Shown here piece by piece: positions 43,029-51,394 of a stretch of DNA of 64,000 bases. A program made the position numbers and the translations under genes. The notes under the pieces were generated by a model, which did not search any database, had not been told where the DNA came from, and worked only from the letters and a program-made list of their open reading frames with translations. Position 1 is the stretch's first letter. Every line of letters begins with the position of its first letter. Origin of the DNA: an uncultured Oscillospiraceae bacterium (GTDB lineage: Bacteria; Bacillota; Clostridia; Oscillospirales; Ruminococcaceae); contig CAKTCT010000002.1 in NCBI GenBank assembly GCA_934539585.1, forward strand, positions 60,540 to 124,539. Direction: 5' to 3'.

Positions 43029-45668
43029 ATGCAAGCGTATCAAAAGCCCTTTGAACAGGTTCTGGAAGAGCAGAACACCACCCCGGACGGCCTTTCCGGA
43101 GCGGAGGCCGCCGCCCGGCTCCAGCAGCACGGCCCCAACAAGCTGGCCGAGGGGGAGAAGGTCTCCTTGGTCCGGCGGTTCTTCGCCCAGATGGCGGACC
43201 CCATGACCATCATCCTCCTGGTGGCTGCGGCGGTGTCCGGCATTACCGCCGGGATGCAGGGCGAGTCCTTTGCCGACGTGTTCATCATCCTGGCCGTGGT
43301 CATCGTCAACGCCGTCCTGGGCGTGTTTCAGGAGAGCAAGGCGGAAAAGGCCATCGAAGCCTTGCAGGAAATGGCCGCCGCCACCTCCAAGGTCCTCCGG
43401 GACGGGAAAATGGAGGTCGTCCACAGCCAGGACCTGGTCCCCGGCGACGTGATCCTCCTGGAGGCCGGCGACGCGGTCCCCGCCGATGCCCGGGTGCTGG
43501 AATCCGCCAGCATGAAGGTGGAGGAGGCGGCCCTCACCGGCGAATCTGTCCCGGTGAATAAGGAAGCGGGGCCCATCTGTCCCGCCGCCGGGCAGAAGGA
43601 CGTCCCTCTTGGGGACCGGAAGAACATGGTCTACATGGGCTCCACCGTGGTCTACGGCCGGGGCCGGGCGGTGATCACCTCCACCGGCATGGATACCGAA
43701 ATGGGCAAGATCGCCGGGGCCCTGGCCAGCGCAAAGGAGGAAAAAACGCCCCTCCAGAAGAAGCTGGCCCAGCTGAGCAAAATCCTCACCTGGCTGGTCC
43801 TGGGCATCTGCGTGTTCATCTTCGCCTTCAGCCTGCTGAAGGCCGGGAGCCTGAACGGCCAGGTGGTCCTGGACACCTTCCTGGTGGCGGTGAGCCTGGC
43901 GGTGGCCGCCATTCCCGAGGGCCTGGCCACCGTCGTGACCATCGTGCTGTCCATCGGCGTGACCAATATGTCCAAGCGGAACGCCGTGATCCGCAAGCTG
44001 ACGGCGGTGGAGACCCTGGGCTGCGCCCAGGTCATCTGCTCCGATAAGACCGGCACCCTGACCCAGAACAAAATGACCGTGGTGGAGCACCTGGGCTCCG
44101 ACGAGGCCCTCCTGGCCACGGCCATGGCCCTGTGCAGCGACGCGGAGCTGGACAACGGCCAGGCCGTCGGCGAGCCCACGGAGTGCGCCCTGGTCAACTA
44201 CGCCGCCAAGCTGGACCTGCCCAAGGACCGGCTGAAAGAGGAGCAGCCCCGGGTGGGAGAGGCCCCTTTTGACTCCATGCGGAAGATGATGTCTACGGTC
44301 CACCGGAAGGGGAGCGGGTTCATCCAGTACACCAAGGGCGCTCCGGACATCGTCCTCAGCCGCTGCACCGCCGCCCTGGTGGACGGAAAAGTGGTCCCCA
44401 TGACCGCCGCCCTCCGGGAGGAGCTGCTGGCCGGGAACAAAGCCATGGCGGATAAGGCCCTCCGGGTCCTGGCCGCCGCCTGCCGGGAATACCCCGCCCT
44501 GCCCGCCAGCATGGAACCTGCCGATCTGGAACAGGACCTGACCTTTTTGGGCATGACCGGCATGATTGATCCTGTCCGTCCCGAGGTGGCCGCCGCCGTG
44601 GCCGAGTGCCGGGAGGCAGGGATCCGCCCGGTAATGATCACCGGCGACCACAAGGACACCGCCGTGGCCATCGCCAGGGAGCTGGGCATCATCTCCGACG
44701 CCTCCCAGGCCCTGACCGGCGCGGAGCTGGACGCCATCCCCGAGGAGCAGTTCCGGCAGCAGATCGAGAACTACGGCGTCTACGCCCGGGTCCAGCCGGA
44801 GCATAAGGTCCGCATCGTCAACGCCTGGAAGGCCCGGGGCTTCGTCACTGCCATGACCGGCGACGGCGTCAACGACGCCCCCTCCATCAAATCCGCGGAC
44901 ATCGGCGTGGGCATGGGCATCACCGGCACCGACGTGACCAAAAACGTGGCGGATATGGTTCTGGCCGACGACAACTTCGCCACCATCGTCTCGGCGGTGG
45001 AGGAGGGCCGGCGGATCTACGACAACATCCGCAAGGCCATCCAGTTCCTTCTGGCCTCCAATCTGAGCGAGGTGCTGAGCATTTTCTTCGCCACCCTGCT
45101 GGGCTTCACCATTTTGAAGCCAGTCCACCTGCTGTGGATCAACCTCATCACCGACTGCTTCCCGGCTCTGGCCCTGGGCATGGAGAAGGGGGAGCCGGAC
45201 CTGATGAAGCGGAAGCCCCGGGACTCCCGGGAGGGCATCTTCGCCGGGGGAATGGGCTCCGACTGCGCCTTCCAGGGGCTTTTGGTGACGGCCATCGTCC
45301 TGGCGGCCTACTTCATCGGCCACTACATGGAAAACGGCGTCTGGGAGATCGCCAACAGCGCCGACGGCACCACTATGGCCTTCCTGACCATGTCCATGGC
45401 GGAGATTTTCCATTCCTTCAACATGCGCTCCCAGCGGGGGTCCGTGTTCACTCTCAAGAGCCAGAACTGGTTCCTGTGGGGGGCCATGCTCCTGTCCCTG
45501 GCGGCCACCACGGCGGTGATCTACGTGCCGTTCCTGTCCGCCGCCTTCGGCTTTGCTCAGATTTCCCTGGCGGAGTACGCCGTGGCCCTGGGCCTGGCGG
45601 TGCTGGTCATCCCCATTGTGGAGCTGGCCAAGTGGGTCCGCCGGAGCCGCGGCAAATCGGCCCGGTAA
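43029..45668 (+). CDS. P-type cation (Ca2+/Mn2+) transporting ATPase
   Basis: This 879-residue integral membrane protein has the P2-type organisation of SERCA/PMR1-like pumps: an actuator motif TGESVPV near residue 175, PEGLA in membrane segment 4, phosphorylation site DKTGTLT (D339), and hinge GDGVNDAPS near residue 612. Ten membrane segments are expected. It moves divalent cations out of the cell using ATP. The yybP-ykoY-type leader suggests control by Mn2+, so the cargo may be Mn2+ as well as Ca2+. The start at 43029 (AAAGGAATGGAG) excludes an upstream frame that reads through the terminator. Confidence 0.93.
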   Translation: MQAYQKPFEQVLEEQNTTPDGLSGAEAAARLQQHGPNKLAEGEKVSLVRRFFAQMADPMTIILLVAAAVSGITAGMQGESFADVFIILAVVIVNAVLGVFQESKAEKAIEALQEMAAATSKVLRDGKMEVVHSQDLVPGDVILLEAGDAVPADARVLESASMKVEEAALTGESVPVNKEAGPICPAAGQKDVPLGDRKNMVYMGSTVVYGRGRAVITSTGMDTEMGKIAGALASAKEEKTPLQKKLAQLSKILTWLVLGICVFIFAFSLLKAGSLNGQVVLDTFLVAVSLAVAAIPEGLATVVTIVLSIGVTNMSKRNAVIRKLTAVETLGCAQVICSDKTGTLTQNKMTVVEHLGSDEALLATAMALCSDAELDNGQAVGEPTECALVNYAAKLDLPKDRLKEEQPRVGEAPFDSMRKMMSTVHRKGSGFIQYTKGAPDIVLSRCTAALVDGKVVPMTAALREELLAGNKAMADKALRVLAAACREYPALPASMEPADLEQDLTFLGMTGMIDPVRPEVAAAVAECREAGIRPVMITGDHKDTAVAIARELGIISDASQALTGAELDAIPEEQFRQQIENYGVYARVQPEHKVRIVNAWKARGFVTAMTGDGVNDAPSIKSADIGVGMGITGTDVTKNVADMVLADDNFATIVSAVEEGRRIYDNIRKAIQFLLASNLSEVLSIFFATLLGFTILKPVHLLWINLITDCFPALALGMEKGEPDLMKRKPRDSREGIFAGGMGSDCAFQGLLVTAIVLAAYFIGHYMENGVWEIANSADGTTMAFLTMSMAEIFHSFNMRSQRGSVFTLKSQNWFLWGAMLLSLAATTAVIYVPFLSAAFGFAQISLAEYAVALGLAVLVIPIVELAKWVRRSRGKSAR

Positions 45669-45675
45669 ACCTGCC

Positions 45676-45711
45676 TTCGGAGGGGGATTTTCCCCCTCCG
45701 AAAACTTTTTT
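45676..45711 (+). terminator. Terminator of the P-type ATPase gene
   Basis: TTCGGAGGGGG (45676-45686) pairs with CCCCCTCCGAA (45692-45702), followed by a T-run. Confidence 0.92.
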
Positions 45712-45742
45712 GAAAAAATTACAACTTTTTTTCAAAAAACAC

Positions 45743-45771
45743 TGGACAAACCCGTTTTGATGTGCTATAAT
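45743..45771 (+). promoter_or_regulatory. Promoter of the tRNA cluster
   Basis: TGGACA (45743-45748) and TATAAT (45766-45771) have 17-bp spacing, 50 bases before the first tRNA. Confidence 0.75.
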
Positions 45772-45820
45772 AATCAACGTTGACCGCGTTGAACGTCGAA
45801 ACGGTGCAATGCGAGCACAC

Positions 45821-45896
45821 GGGGGCGTAGCTCAGTTGGGAGAGTGCTTGCTTCGCATGCAAGAAGTCGAGGGTTCGAATCCCTTCGTCTCCACCA
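45821..45896 (+). tRNA. tRNA-Ala (anticodon CGC), CCA encoded
   Basis: This 76-nt tRNA has anticodon loop TTCGCAT in a CTTGC/GCAAG stem, a G3:U70 pair in the acceptor stem (the alanine identity element), and TTCGAAT in the T-loop. CGC reads GCG codons, frequent in a GC-rich genome. Confidence 0.93.
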
Positions 45897-45903
45897 CAAT
45901 TAT

Positions 45904-45980
45904 GAAGGTGTAGCTCAGTTGGTTAGAGTACCTGCTTGACATGCAGGGGGTCGATGGTTCAAGTCCATTCATCTTCACCA
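45904..45980 (+). tRNA. tRNA-Val (anticodon GAC), CCA encoded
   Basis: This 77-nt tRNA has anticodon loop TTGACAT in CCTGC/GCAGG, a GAAGGTG acceptor stem, and TTCAAGT in the T-loop. It reads GUC and GUU. Seven bases separate it from the alanine tRNA. Confidence 0.92.
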
Positions 45981-45983
45981 CAC

Positions 45984-46020
45984 GAAAAGGCTGACGTTGA
46001 AACCGCCGCCTTTTCTTTTT
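45984..46020 (+). terminator. Possible terminator within the tRNA cluster
   Basis: GAAAAGGC (45984-45991) pairs with GCCTTTTC (46008-46015), followed by five T, between the two valine tRNAs. It may partly end the first transcript. Confidence 0.5.
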
Positions 46021-46021
46021 C

Positions 46022-46098
46022 GGAGGCATAGCTCAGCTGGTTAGAGCGTTCGCTTCACATGCGAGAGGTCCCGGGTTCGAGTCCCTGTGTCTCCACCA
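46022..46098 (+). tRNA. tRNA-Val (anticodon CAC), CCA encoded
   Basis: This 77-nt tRNA has anticodon loop TTCACAT in a TTCGC/GCGAG stem, a GGAGGCA acceptor stem, and TTCGAGT in the T-loop. It reads GUG. Confidence 0.92.
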
Positions 46099-46101
46099 AA
46101 G

Positions 46102-46136
46102 AAAGTCCACTGTAATTCCGATTACAGTGGACTTTT
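46102..46136 (+). terminator. Terminator of the tRNA cluster
   Basis: A perfect stem AAAGTCCACTGTAAT/ATTACAGTGGACTTT with a four-base loop and trailing T's. Confidence 0.93.
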
Positions 46137-46150
46137 TCTATCCTTCCTCC

Positions 46151-46179
46151 TTGCCCGGCAAGCCGCAATGTGCTATAAT
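46151..46179 (+). promoter_or_regulatory. Promoter before the small membrane protein gene
   Basis: TTGCCC (46151-46156) and TATAAT (46174-46179) have 17-bp spacing, 33 bases before the start codon. Confidence 0.75.
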
Positions 46180-46211
46180 AAATCTGATCAACACCAGGAG
46201 GTCGGAACAAA

Positions 46212-46703
46212 ATGGCGGTCACGATCCTTGCCGCGCTGATGATCATGGCGGCGTATTTCCTCATTCTCTATGGCGCGGTTGGGTTTATACAGGATAAGCG
46301 GTTCTTTTCTTCCGCGCCCAAAGAGAACCTGGCCGCGATCCCCGATCGGAAAGAGCGATTCCGCGGCGCTCACGCAATCGGGTGGGGGATCGAGATTGTC
46401 GCCCTCCTGCTGTTCCTGGGAGCCGTCGTCCTCGCTGCGTGGGACGGGGTCCGGAACGGGTTCGGCTTCTGGAAGTTCTTCGCCCGGTTCCTGGGGATGC
46501 TGTATGCCATGGAGCTCTATGACATTTTCTTTTTCGACTGGGTGCTTCTCTGCCACTCCAACTTTTTCCCGCATTTTTACCCGGAGCTGAAAGGTGTGGT
46601 GGGTCCCCACATGTTCGGGTATAACATGAAGTCGCATATCCGGCATTTCATTCTGTACCTCCCCCTCAGCGCCGCGGCCGGGTGGATTTGTACGCTGTTT
46701 TGA
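46212..46703 (+). CDS. Four-helix membrane protein of unknown function
   Basis: This 163-residue protein has hydrophobic stretches at about residues 3-27, 55-78, 90-110 and 142-160, indicating four membrane segments. GAHAIGWGIEIVA and MFGYNMKSHIRHF are conserved-looking blocks, but I cannot name a family. A strong AGGAGG site precedes the ATG. Base composition is slightly lower in GC than its neighbours. It is followed at 28 bases by the hydrolase gene and may be co-transcribed. Confidence 0.75.
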   Translation: MAVTILAALMIMAAYFLILYGAVGFIQDKRFFSSAPKENLAAIPDRKERFRGAHAIGWGIEIVALLLFLGAVVLAAWDGVRNGFGFWKFFARFLGMLYAMELYDIFFFDWVLLCHSNFFPHFYPELKGVVGPHMFGYNMKSHIRHFILYLPLSAAAGWICTLF

Positions 46704-46731
46704 GGACGTTTCTTGATGGAGGTGTACCGCG

Positions 46732-47484
46732 GTGAATATCCATGAATTCGGAAAAGAAAACAAAGAAACGCTTTTGCTGATCCACCCGTCGATTGTGAAA
46801 TGGGACTATTTTGACTATGTGGTCCCCCTCCTGGAAAAGAAATACCACCTGCTCATCCCGGCGCTTCCCGGCTATGATTCTGAAGATGACAGCGATTTCA
46901 CAAGCGTGGAACAGATCGCCATGGATTTGAACGATTGGCTGAAAGCAAAATGCTGCACGGAACTGTTTGCGGTATATGGCTGCTCCATGGGCGGTTCGAT
47001 TGCACTGATGGTGGCGCTTGGGCAAAGGATTCCAATCCGGCACTGCATCATGGACGGCGGCATTACGCCATATCAGCTGCCGTGGATCGTGACGCGGCTG
47101 ATCGCTCTGAAAGATTATCTCATGATGATGCTGGGAAGGGCCGGCGGCGTGGCGCTGCTGGAAAAGGCATTTGCGACAGACAACTATTCAAAGGAAGACC
47201 TGCAATACGTGGCAGACGTCCTGAAACATTGCAGCCGGAAGACGCTGTGGCGGACTTTTGACTCATGCAACAATTATAAAGTCCCTGATCCTGTCCCGGA
47301 ACTGAAAACACAGATGCACTATTGGTACGCAAAGGGCGAGGAAACGGAAAGAAAACTGGATATCCGCTACATAAAACGCAAATTTCCTCAGACCGTCTTT
47401 GAAATCCTGCCGGAATTGGGCCATGGGGGACTGGCATTGCTCAAACCGGAACTGTTTGCAGAGATGATCTGCAAGCTTTCGTGA
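46732..47484 (+). CDS. Alpha/beta hydrolase
   Basis: This 250-residue protein has a nucleophile elbow GCSMGG (S85) and the late histidine in LGHGG (H231), with the oxyanion region LLIHPS near residue 15. The fold is that of an esterase/lipase-like hydrolase. The start is GTG 46732 after GGAGGTG. Its codon use is AT-richer than the surrounding genes, which suggests a different origin. Substrate unknown. Confidence 0.85.
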   Translation: MNIHEFGKENKETLLLIHPSIVKWDYFDYVVPLLEKKYHLLIPALPGYDSEDDSDFTSVEQIAMDLNDWLKAKCCTELFAVYGCSMGGSIALMVALGQRIPIRHCIMDGGITPYQLPWIVTRLIALKDYLMMMLGRAGGVALLEKAFATDNYSKEDLQYVADVLKHCSRKTLWRTFDSCNNYKVPDPVPELKTQMHYWYAKGEETERKLDIRYIKRKFPQTVFEILPELGHGGLALLKPELFAEMICKLS

Positions 47485-47528
47485 GACGACCGCCGCCAAC
47501 TTGCCCCGTAAAAAGAAAGGAGCCCCCT

Positions 47529-47924
47529 ATGAACGAATCCTTCCTGGAAATCCGCACCTACGACGGCCAGGGCTACTGGCCCCTGGTCAATACGCCCGGC
47601 TGGCGGGTGGCGCTGCTCAACGACCGCCCGGAGGGGTACCGGCGGGAGACCCTGACCTACCTGGAGCGCCACATGGAGACGGACGAGGTCTTCGTCCTCC
47701 TCAGCGGCCGATGCACCTTGCTCATCGGCGACGGGACAGGCTCCGCGCCGGGAACCATTTCGGCGGTGGAAATGGAGCCCAGGAAGCTCTACAACGTGAA
47801 AAAGGGCGTCTGGCACAACCTCCTGGGAACGCCGGAAATGACCCTCCTCATCGTGGAAAACGCAGACACCACCAAGGAAAACTCCCAGTACTATCGCGGC
47901 GTCACGCCGGATATGCTCCCGTAA
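47529..47924 (+). CDS. Cupin-fold protein of unknown substrate
   Basis: This 131-residue single-domain cupin has the barrel blocks HMETDEVFVLLSGRCTLLIGDG (near residue 48) and KKGVWHNL (near residue 97). The metal ligands are partly kept (H48, E52, H100). Similar small cupins in Clostridia resemble ureidoglycolate lyase or sugar isomerase-type proteins. AAAGGAG precedes ATG 47529. Confidence 0.8.
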   Translation: MNESFLEIRTYDGQGYWPLVNTPGWRVALLNDRPEGYRRETLTYLERHMETDEVFVLLSGRCTLLIGDGTGSAPGTISAVEMEPRKLYNVKKGVWHNLLGTPEMTLLIVENADTTKENSQYYRGVTPDMLP

Positions 47925-47936
47925 ATCCGTGAAAAG

Positions 47937-47980
47937 ACCCGCAGGAGACCGCCTTCCCGGCGACGCTCCTGCGGGTTTTG
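47937..47980. terminator. Bidirectional terminator between the cupin and GLUG protein genes
   Basis: ACCCGCAGGAG (47937-47947) pairs with CTCCTGCGGGT (47966-47976) around a C/G-rich 18-base loop, followed by T's. It lies one base before the stop codon of the converging gene. Confidence 0.85.
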
Positions 47981-50900
47981 TCATTCTGCTTTCTTCTTCT
48001 TTTTCTTTCCGATCAGGCAGAGGATTACGATGAGCAGAACCGCCCCGCATCCGCCTGCCAGACCGGCCCAGATTTCCCAGGAGACCCGGTCGGCGGGCGT
48101 GACGGAGAACCGCCCGCTGCCGGTCATGGAGAAGCAGAGGTAGCTGCCGATGACCTCGCTTTCCGCCTCCTCCCAGCCGCTGCCGGAGTCGGTGTAGACC
48201 ACATAGCGCTTCTTCCCATCCGGGATCCGCCACCGGACGGTGTGCTCCTCCTGACCGTCCTCCGGGAGCTCCAGGGTCCAGGTCTCCACCAGATCGTCGG
48301 AGCCGGGCACCGGCACCGTGCTCTTTTCCACCTGGAGCTGGTCCCCTTGCCGGAAGTTTCCCTCTGCCAGAATCCCGGGCCGGCCGTCCTCTCCGGGCTC
48401 CGCCGCCAGGGTGGTGACATAGGGCTCATATTCCGCCGTGACCACCGTGTCGAAGCAGAGCGCGTCCAGAGAATCCGTGTTCCACTCAACGTAGTACCCC
48501 TCCTTTTCCGGCGCTTCCGGGTAGACCTCCGCGGAGAAGGACGCGCCGTAGTCGAAGGGCACCTCCTTCAGGGTCTCGCCGTCCGCCGTGAAAGTCAGGG
48601 TCAGCTTCCGGAAGTTCTCCGGCAGGTCCTCGCTCTGGCAGAGGGCGTCGTAGTCCACCGGCTCAGCCTTGCCGGAAAGGCTCACCCGGTCCACCCCGGC
48701 CAGGGTGTCGGAGACGAAGCGGTTGCCGCTGTACTCCCCGGTGATCTCCCCGGCAATGGCCCCGCCCAGCTGGGTGCAGTCCGCGATTTCCACCATGGAA
48801 ACGCAGTCCGAGACCCGGCTGCCGGAGCCCACGATGCCGCCCACGTACTTCCCGCCGGAAAGGGTGCATTTCGCGCTGCTTTCCCGGACGGAGGACAGGG
48901 ACAGCCCCGCCACGCCGCCGACATAGTCGCCGCTTTCGCTGGAAACGTCCCCCCAGCCGCTGCACCGGGAGACAGTGCCCAGGTCCATCCGGCCGGTGAC
49001 GCCGCCTGCGCAGCTCTTTTTTGCCTGGACCGGGCCGTAGTTGCTGCAATCCAGCAGGATGGCCTTGGTCTGGTAGGTGAAGTGGGAGGACCGGTCGTCG
49101 GAGGAGAGCAGATCGTCCTCGGGGTCCAGGTCGTACTCAATGGCCATGGACCCGGCGATGCCGCCTGCGTTGCGGTCGCCGGTGACAGCGCCGCGGTTTT
49201 CGCACTCCAGCACCTTCCCCCGGGAGGCGCTTTCCAGGCTTTCCTCGGAGACGTCCTCGAAAATGTCGGTGTAGTCCAGGTTCTGGGTGTTGTTGAGAAT
49301 GTTCAGGAATTGGTTCATGACCTTCATGAACTGGTCGTTGACCGCCCGGAGATCGGAGAGCAGCACAGTGCTGGAGCTGTTGATCTCGCTGTTCAGCGCT
49401 GAAAGCTCGGTGCTGATGCCACTGAGGGAGGCGTTCAGGGCGTCGCTGCTGTCGTCAAAGGACTGCCCCAGCGGGGAGAAGGTCCCCGGGTCTTCCCGGG
49501 ACAGGTCCCGGGACCACCGGGCCGCCTTGGACATGGCCCGGGAGAAGGAGTTGGCGGCGTCCTGGGCAGACGCCAGGGTGTCGTCCGCCTGGCCCAGGAC
49601 CTTGTCGGCCCTGGCGTTGATGATCCGGAGGGTCCCCAGGGCCTGCCGGAGGTGCTCCATGGCGCTGCCGAAGTGGGAAGCCGCCGAAGAAAAGCCGCTG
49701 ACGGCGTTTTCTATGGCCTGGGCGAACTGCCGGAGGGTCTCCTCGTTCATGTCCCGCAGCGCCCCGAAGTCCGTGTGGAGCAGAATGTCCGCCGCGTCCC
49801 GGTTCACCGCCGCATAGCCGTCCAGCACCGCCTTGAGCTCCCGGAGAAGCTGGGCCGCCGTGTCCGGCGTTACCACACCGCTGATGCCGATCTCCTCCAT
49901 GGCCCGGCCGATGGTGGCTTCCAGGTTCCCGGCGGCCTCCCGGAGGGCGTCGATGTCCGCCCGGAGCTGGGAGGTGTCCGGCAGGGCCGGGCCGTCGTCG
50001 ATGAGCTCCAGAGCCCGCTCCAGCTCATTCAGAGCCGCGGCCAGATCGTCGCAGGCCGCCTTGGTCTCGGTGTAGAAGCTCTGGAGCTGGGCCAGGAACT
50101 GGTCGTTGTACGCCAATCCGTCGTCCAGCATCTCCAACAGCTCCCGGGCCTCGGAAATGGTGTCCGCCACGCTTCTGGCAGCCGCGCTGAGCTCGCTGAG
50201 AATGGGGGCCGCCTTGCCGATGTACCGCTCCGCCAGCAGGAGCAGATTGTTAGCCGTGGAGACGTTGTCGTCCACGAAATCCCCCACCTGCCCCGTCAGG
50301 GTGTGGGCGCTGTCCTGGGCGCTGTCCGCGTAGTTGGAAATCCGGGAGACCCGGCCCGTCACCGTGTCCGAAGCCGACTGGGCGTCGTCCAGGGTGCGGT
50401 CGATGAGGTTCTGGAGGGCGTTCAGTTCATTCTGCAGCTCCTCCAAAGCCCCGGGGGAGGTGTCCAGGGTGATATCCGGCACCATCTGCCCCACGATGCC
50501 GCCCACGTCCTTGCGGCCCTGGATTTCGCCCCGGTTGATGCAGCTGGCCAGATACCCGTTCTGCCGCCCGGCGATGCCGCCGACGTTGTAGCCCACATGG
50601 GGATACCCCACGCTGCCGGTGTTGACGCAGCTCTGAATGGCTCCGGTGGAGTACCCGGCCACGCCGCCAGTGTCGGTAGTCACGGCAGTCTCCTCCACGT
50701 CCTCCTTTTTGAGGATGCTGTACAGGTTGCTTTCCAGGTCTTCCAGATCGTCGGCGCTCCAGGTTTCTTCGGTGACGGTGGTGTTCACCGCCGCCCCGTT
50801 TTCGCAGCGCAGAAGGGTCCCGGCGTTCTGCCCGGCGATGCCGCCGGTGTAGCGGGTCCCCCGGATCACGCCGGAGACGGTGCAGTCTGTGACGGTCCCT

Positions 50901-51394
50901 TCGTTGTACCCGGCGATGCCGCCTACAGCCTCTCCGCCGGAGACCAGGCCGGAGAAGCGGCAGCCTTCGATGCTGCCGTAGTTTTCCCCGGCCAGGCCGC
51001 CGACCTTGTTCTGGGTCCCGGAGGGGGAGACCTCCCCCTCAATGGTGAGGTTCTGCACCGTTCCGCCGGCTTCAATGCGGCTGAACAGGCCGTAGACGGA
51101 GTTGCTCTCCTCCAGCCGCAGCCCGGTGATCTTGTGGCCCTGGCCGTCGAAGCTCCCCAGGAAAATGGGGATGGAGACCGCCGTCCCGCCTGCGTCGATG
51201 TCGGCGGTGAGGACCGCTTCCAGCCCCTCCGAATACCGGTCGGAGGCGCAGCGCTGGGCAAAGGCGGTCAGTTCCTCCAAGGTCCCGATGGAGACCCGCC
51301 CCTCCGCGGCGGACACCGCCGGGCAGAGGGAGAGGACCAGCACCGCCGCCAGCAGCCCGGATACGACCCGGGAAAGCCATTTATTCCGTTTCAT
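47981..51394 (-). CDS. Surface protein with GLUG repeats, long helical insert and C-terminal membrane anchor
   Basis: This 1137-residue protein has a signal peptide (about residues 1-29). GLUG-type repeats follow (about residues 115-310; GGLAGENYG, GGIAGYNEG, GGIAGQNAG, GGVAGYSTG, GGIAGRQNG). A very long alpha-helical, probably coiled-coil region comes next (about 315-735; rich in A, L, D and S, resembling methyl-accepting-type or YhgE-like helices). Then come more GLUG-like repeats (about 750-900), Ig-like C-terminal parts, and a transmembrane anchor (about 1105-1130) with a KKKKKK tail. It is translated from an ATG overlapping the end of the MMPL gene. It may be a partner that this exporter carries or presents. 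Confidence 0.8.
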   Translation of the reverse strand: MKRNKWLSRVVSGLLAAVLVLSLCPAVSAAEGRVSIGTLEELTAFAQRCASDRYSEGLEAVLTADIDAGGTAVSIPIFLGSFDGQGHKITGLRLEESNSVYGLFSRIEAGGTVQNLTIEGEVSPSGTQNKVGGLAGENYGSIEGCRFSGLVSGGEAVGGIAGYNEGTVTDCTVSGVIRGTRYTGGIAGQNAGTLLRCENGAAVNTTVTEETWSADDLEDLESNLYSILKKEDVEETAVTTDTGGVAGYSTGAIQSCVNTGSVGYPHVGYNVGGIAGRQNGYLASCINRGEIQGRKDVGGIVGQMVPDITLDTSPGALEELQNELNALQNLIDRTLDDAQSASDTVTGRVSRISNYADSAQDSAHTLTGQVGDFVDDNVSTANNLLLLAERYIGKAAPILSELSAAARSVADTISEARELLEMLDDGLAYNDQFLAQLQSFYTETKAACDDLAAALNELERALELIDDGPALPDTSQLRADIDALREAAGNLEATIGRAMEEIGISGVVTPDTAAQLLRELKAVLDGYAAVNRDAADILLHTDFGALRDMNEETLRQFAQAIENAVSGFSSAASHFGSAMEHLRQALGTLRIINARADKVLGQADDTLASAQDAANSFSRAMSKAARWSRDLSREDPGTFSPLGQSFDDSSDALNASLSGISTELSALNSEINSSSTVLLSDLRAVNDQFMKVMNQFLNILNNTQNLDYTDIFEDVSEESLESASRGKVLECENRGAVTGDRNAGGIAGSMAIEYDLDPEDDLLSSDDRSSHFTYQTKAILLDCSNYGPVQAKKSCAGGVTGRMDLGTVSRCSGWGDVSSESGDYVGGVAGLSLSSVRESSAKCTLSGGKYVGGIVGSGSRVSDCVSMVEIADCTQLGGAIAGEITGEYSGNRFVSDTLAGVDRVSLSGKAEPVDYDALCQSEDLPENFRKLTLTFTADGETLKEVPFDYGASFSAEVYPEAPEKEGYYVEWNTDSLDALCFDTVVTAEYEPYVTTLAAEPGEDGRPGILAEGNFRQGDQLQVEKSTVPVPGSDDLVETWTLELPEDGQEEHTVRWRIPDGKKRYVVYTDSGSGWEEAESEVIGSYLCFSMTGSGRFSVTPADRVSWEIWAGLAGGCGAVLLIVILCLIGKKKKKKAE

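Noticed and set aside
42468..45413. 981-codon open frame opposite the P-type ATPase
   Set aside because: Rich in G, H and D from reversed codons, with no recognisable domain. The ATPase frame is certain.
45821..46098. Integration site at the tRNA cluster
   Set aside because: No integrase gene and no direct repeat of a tRNA 3' end seen nearby.
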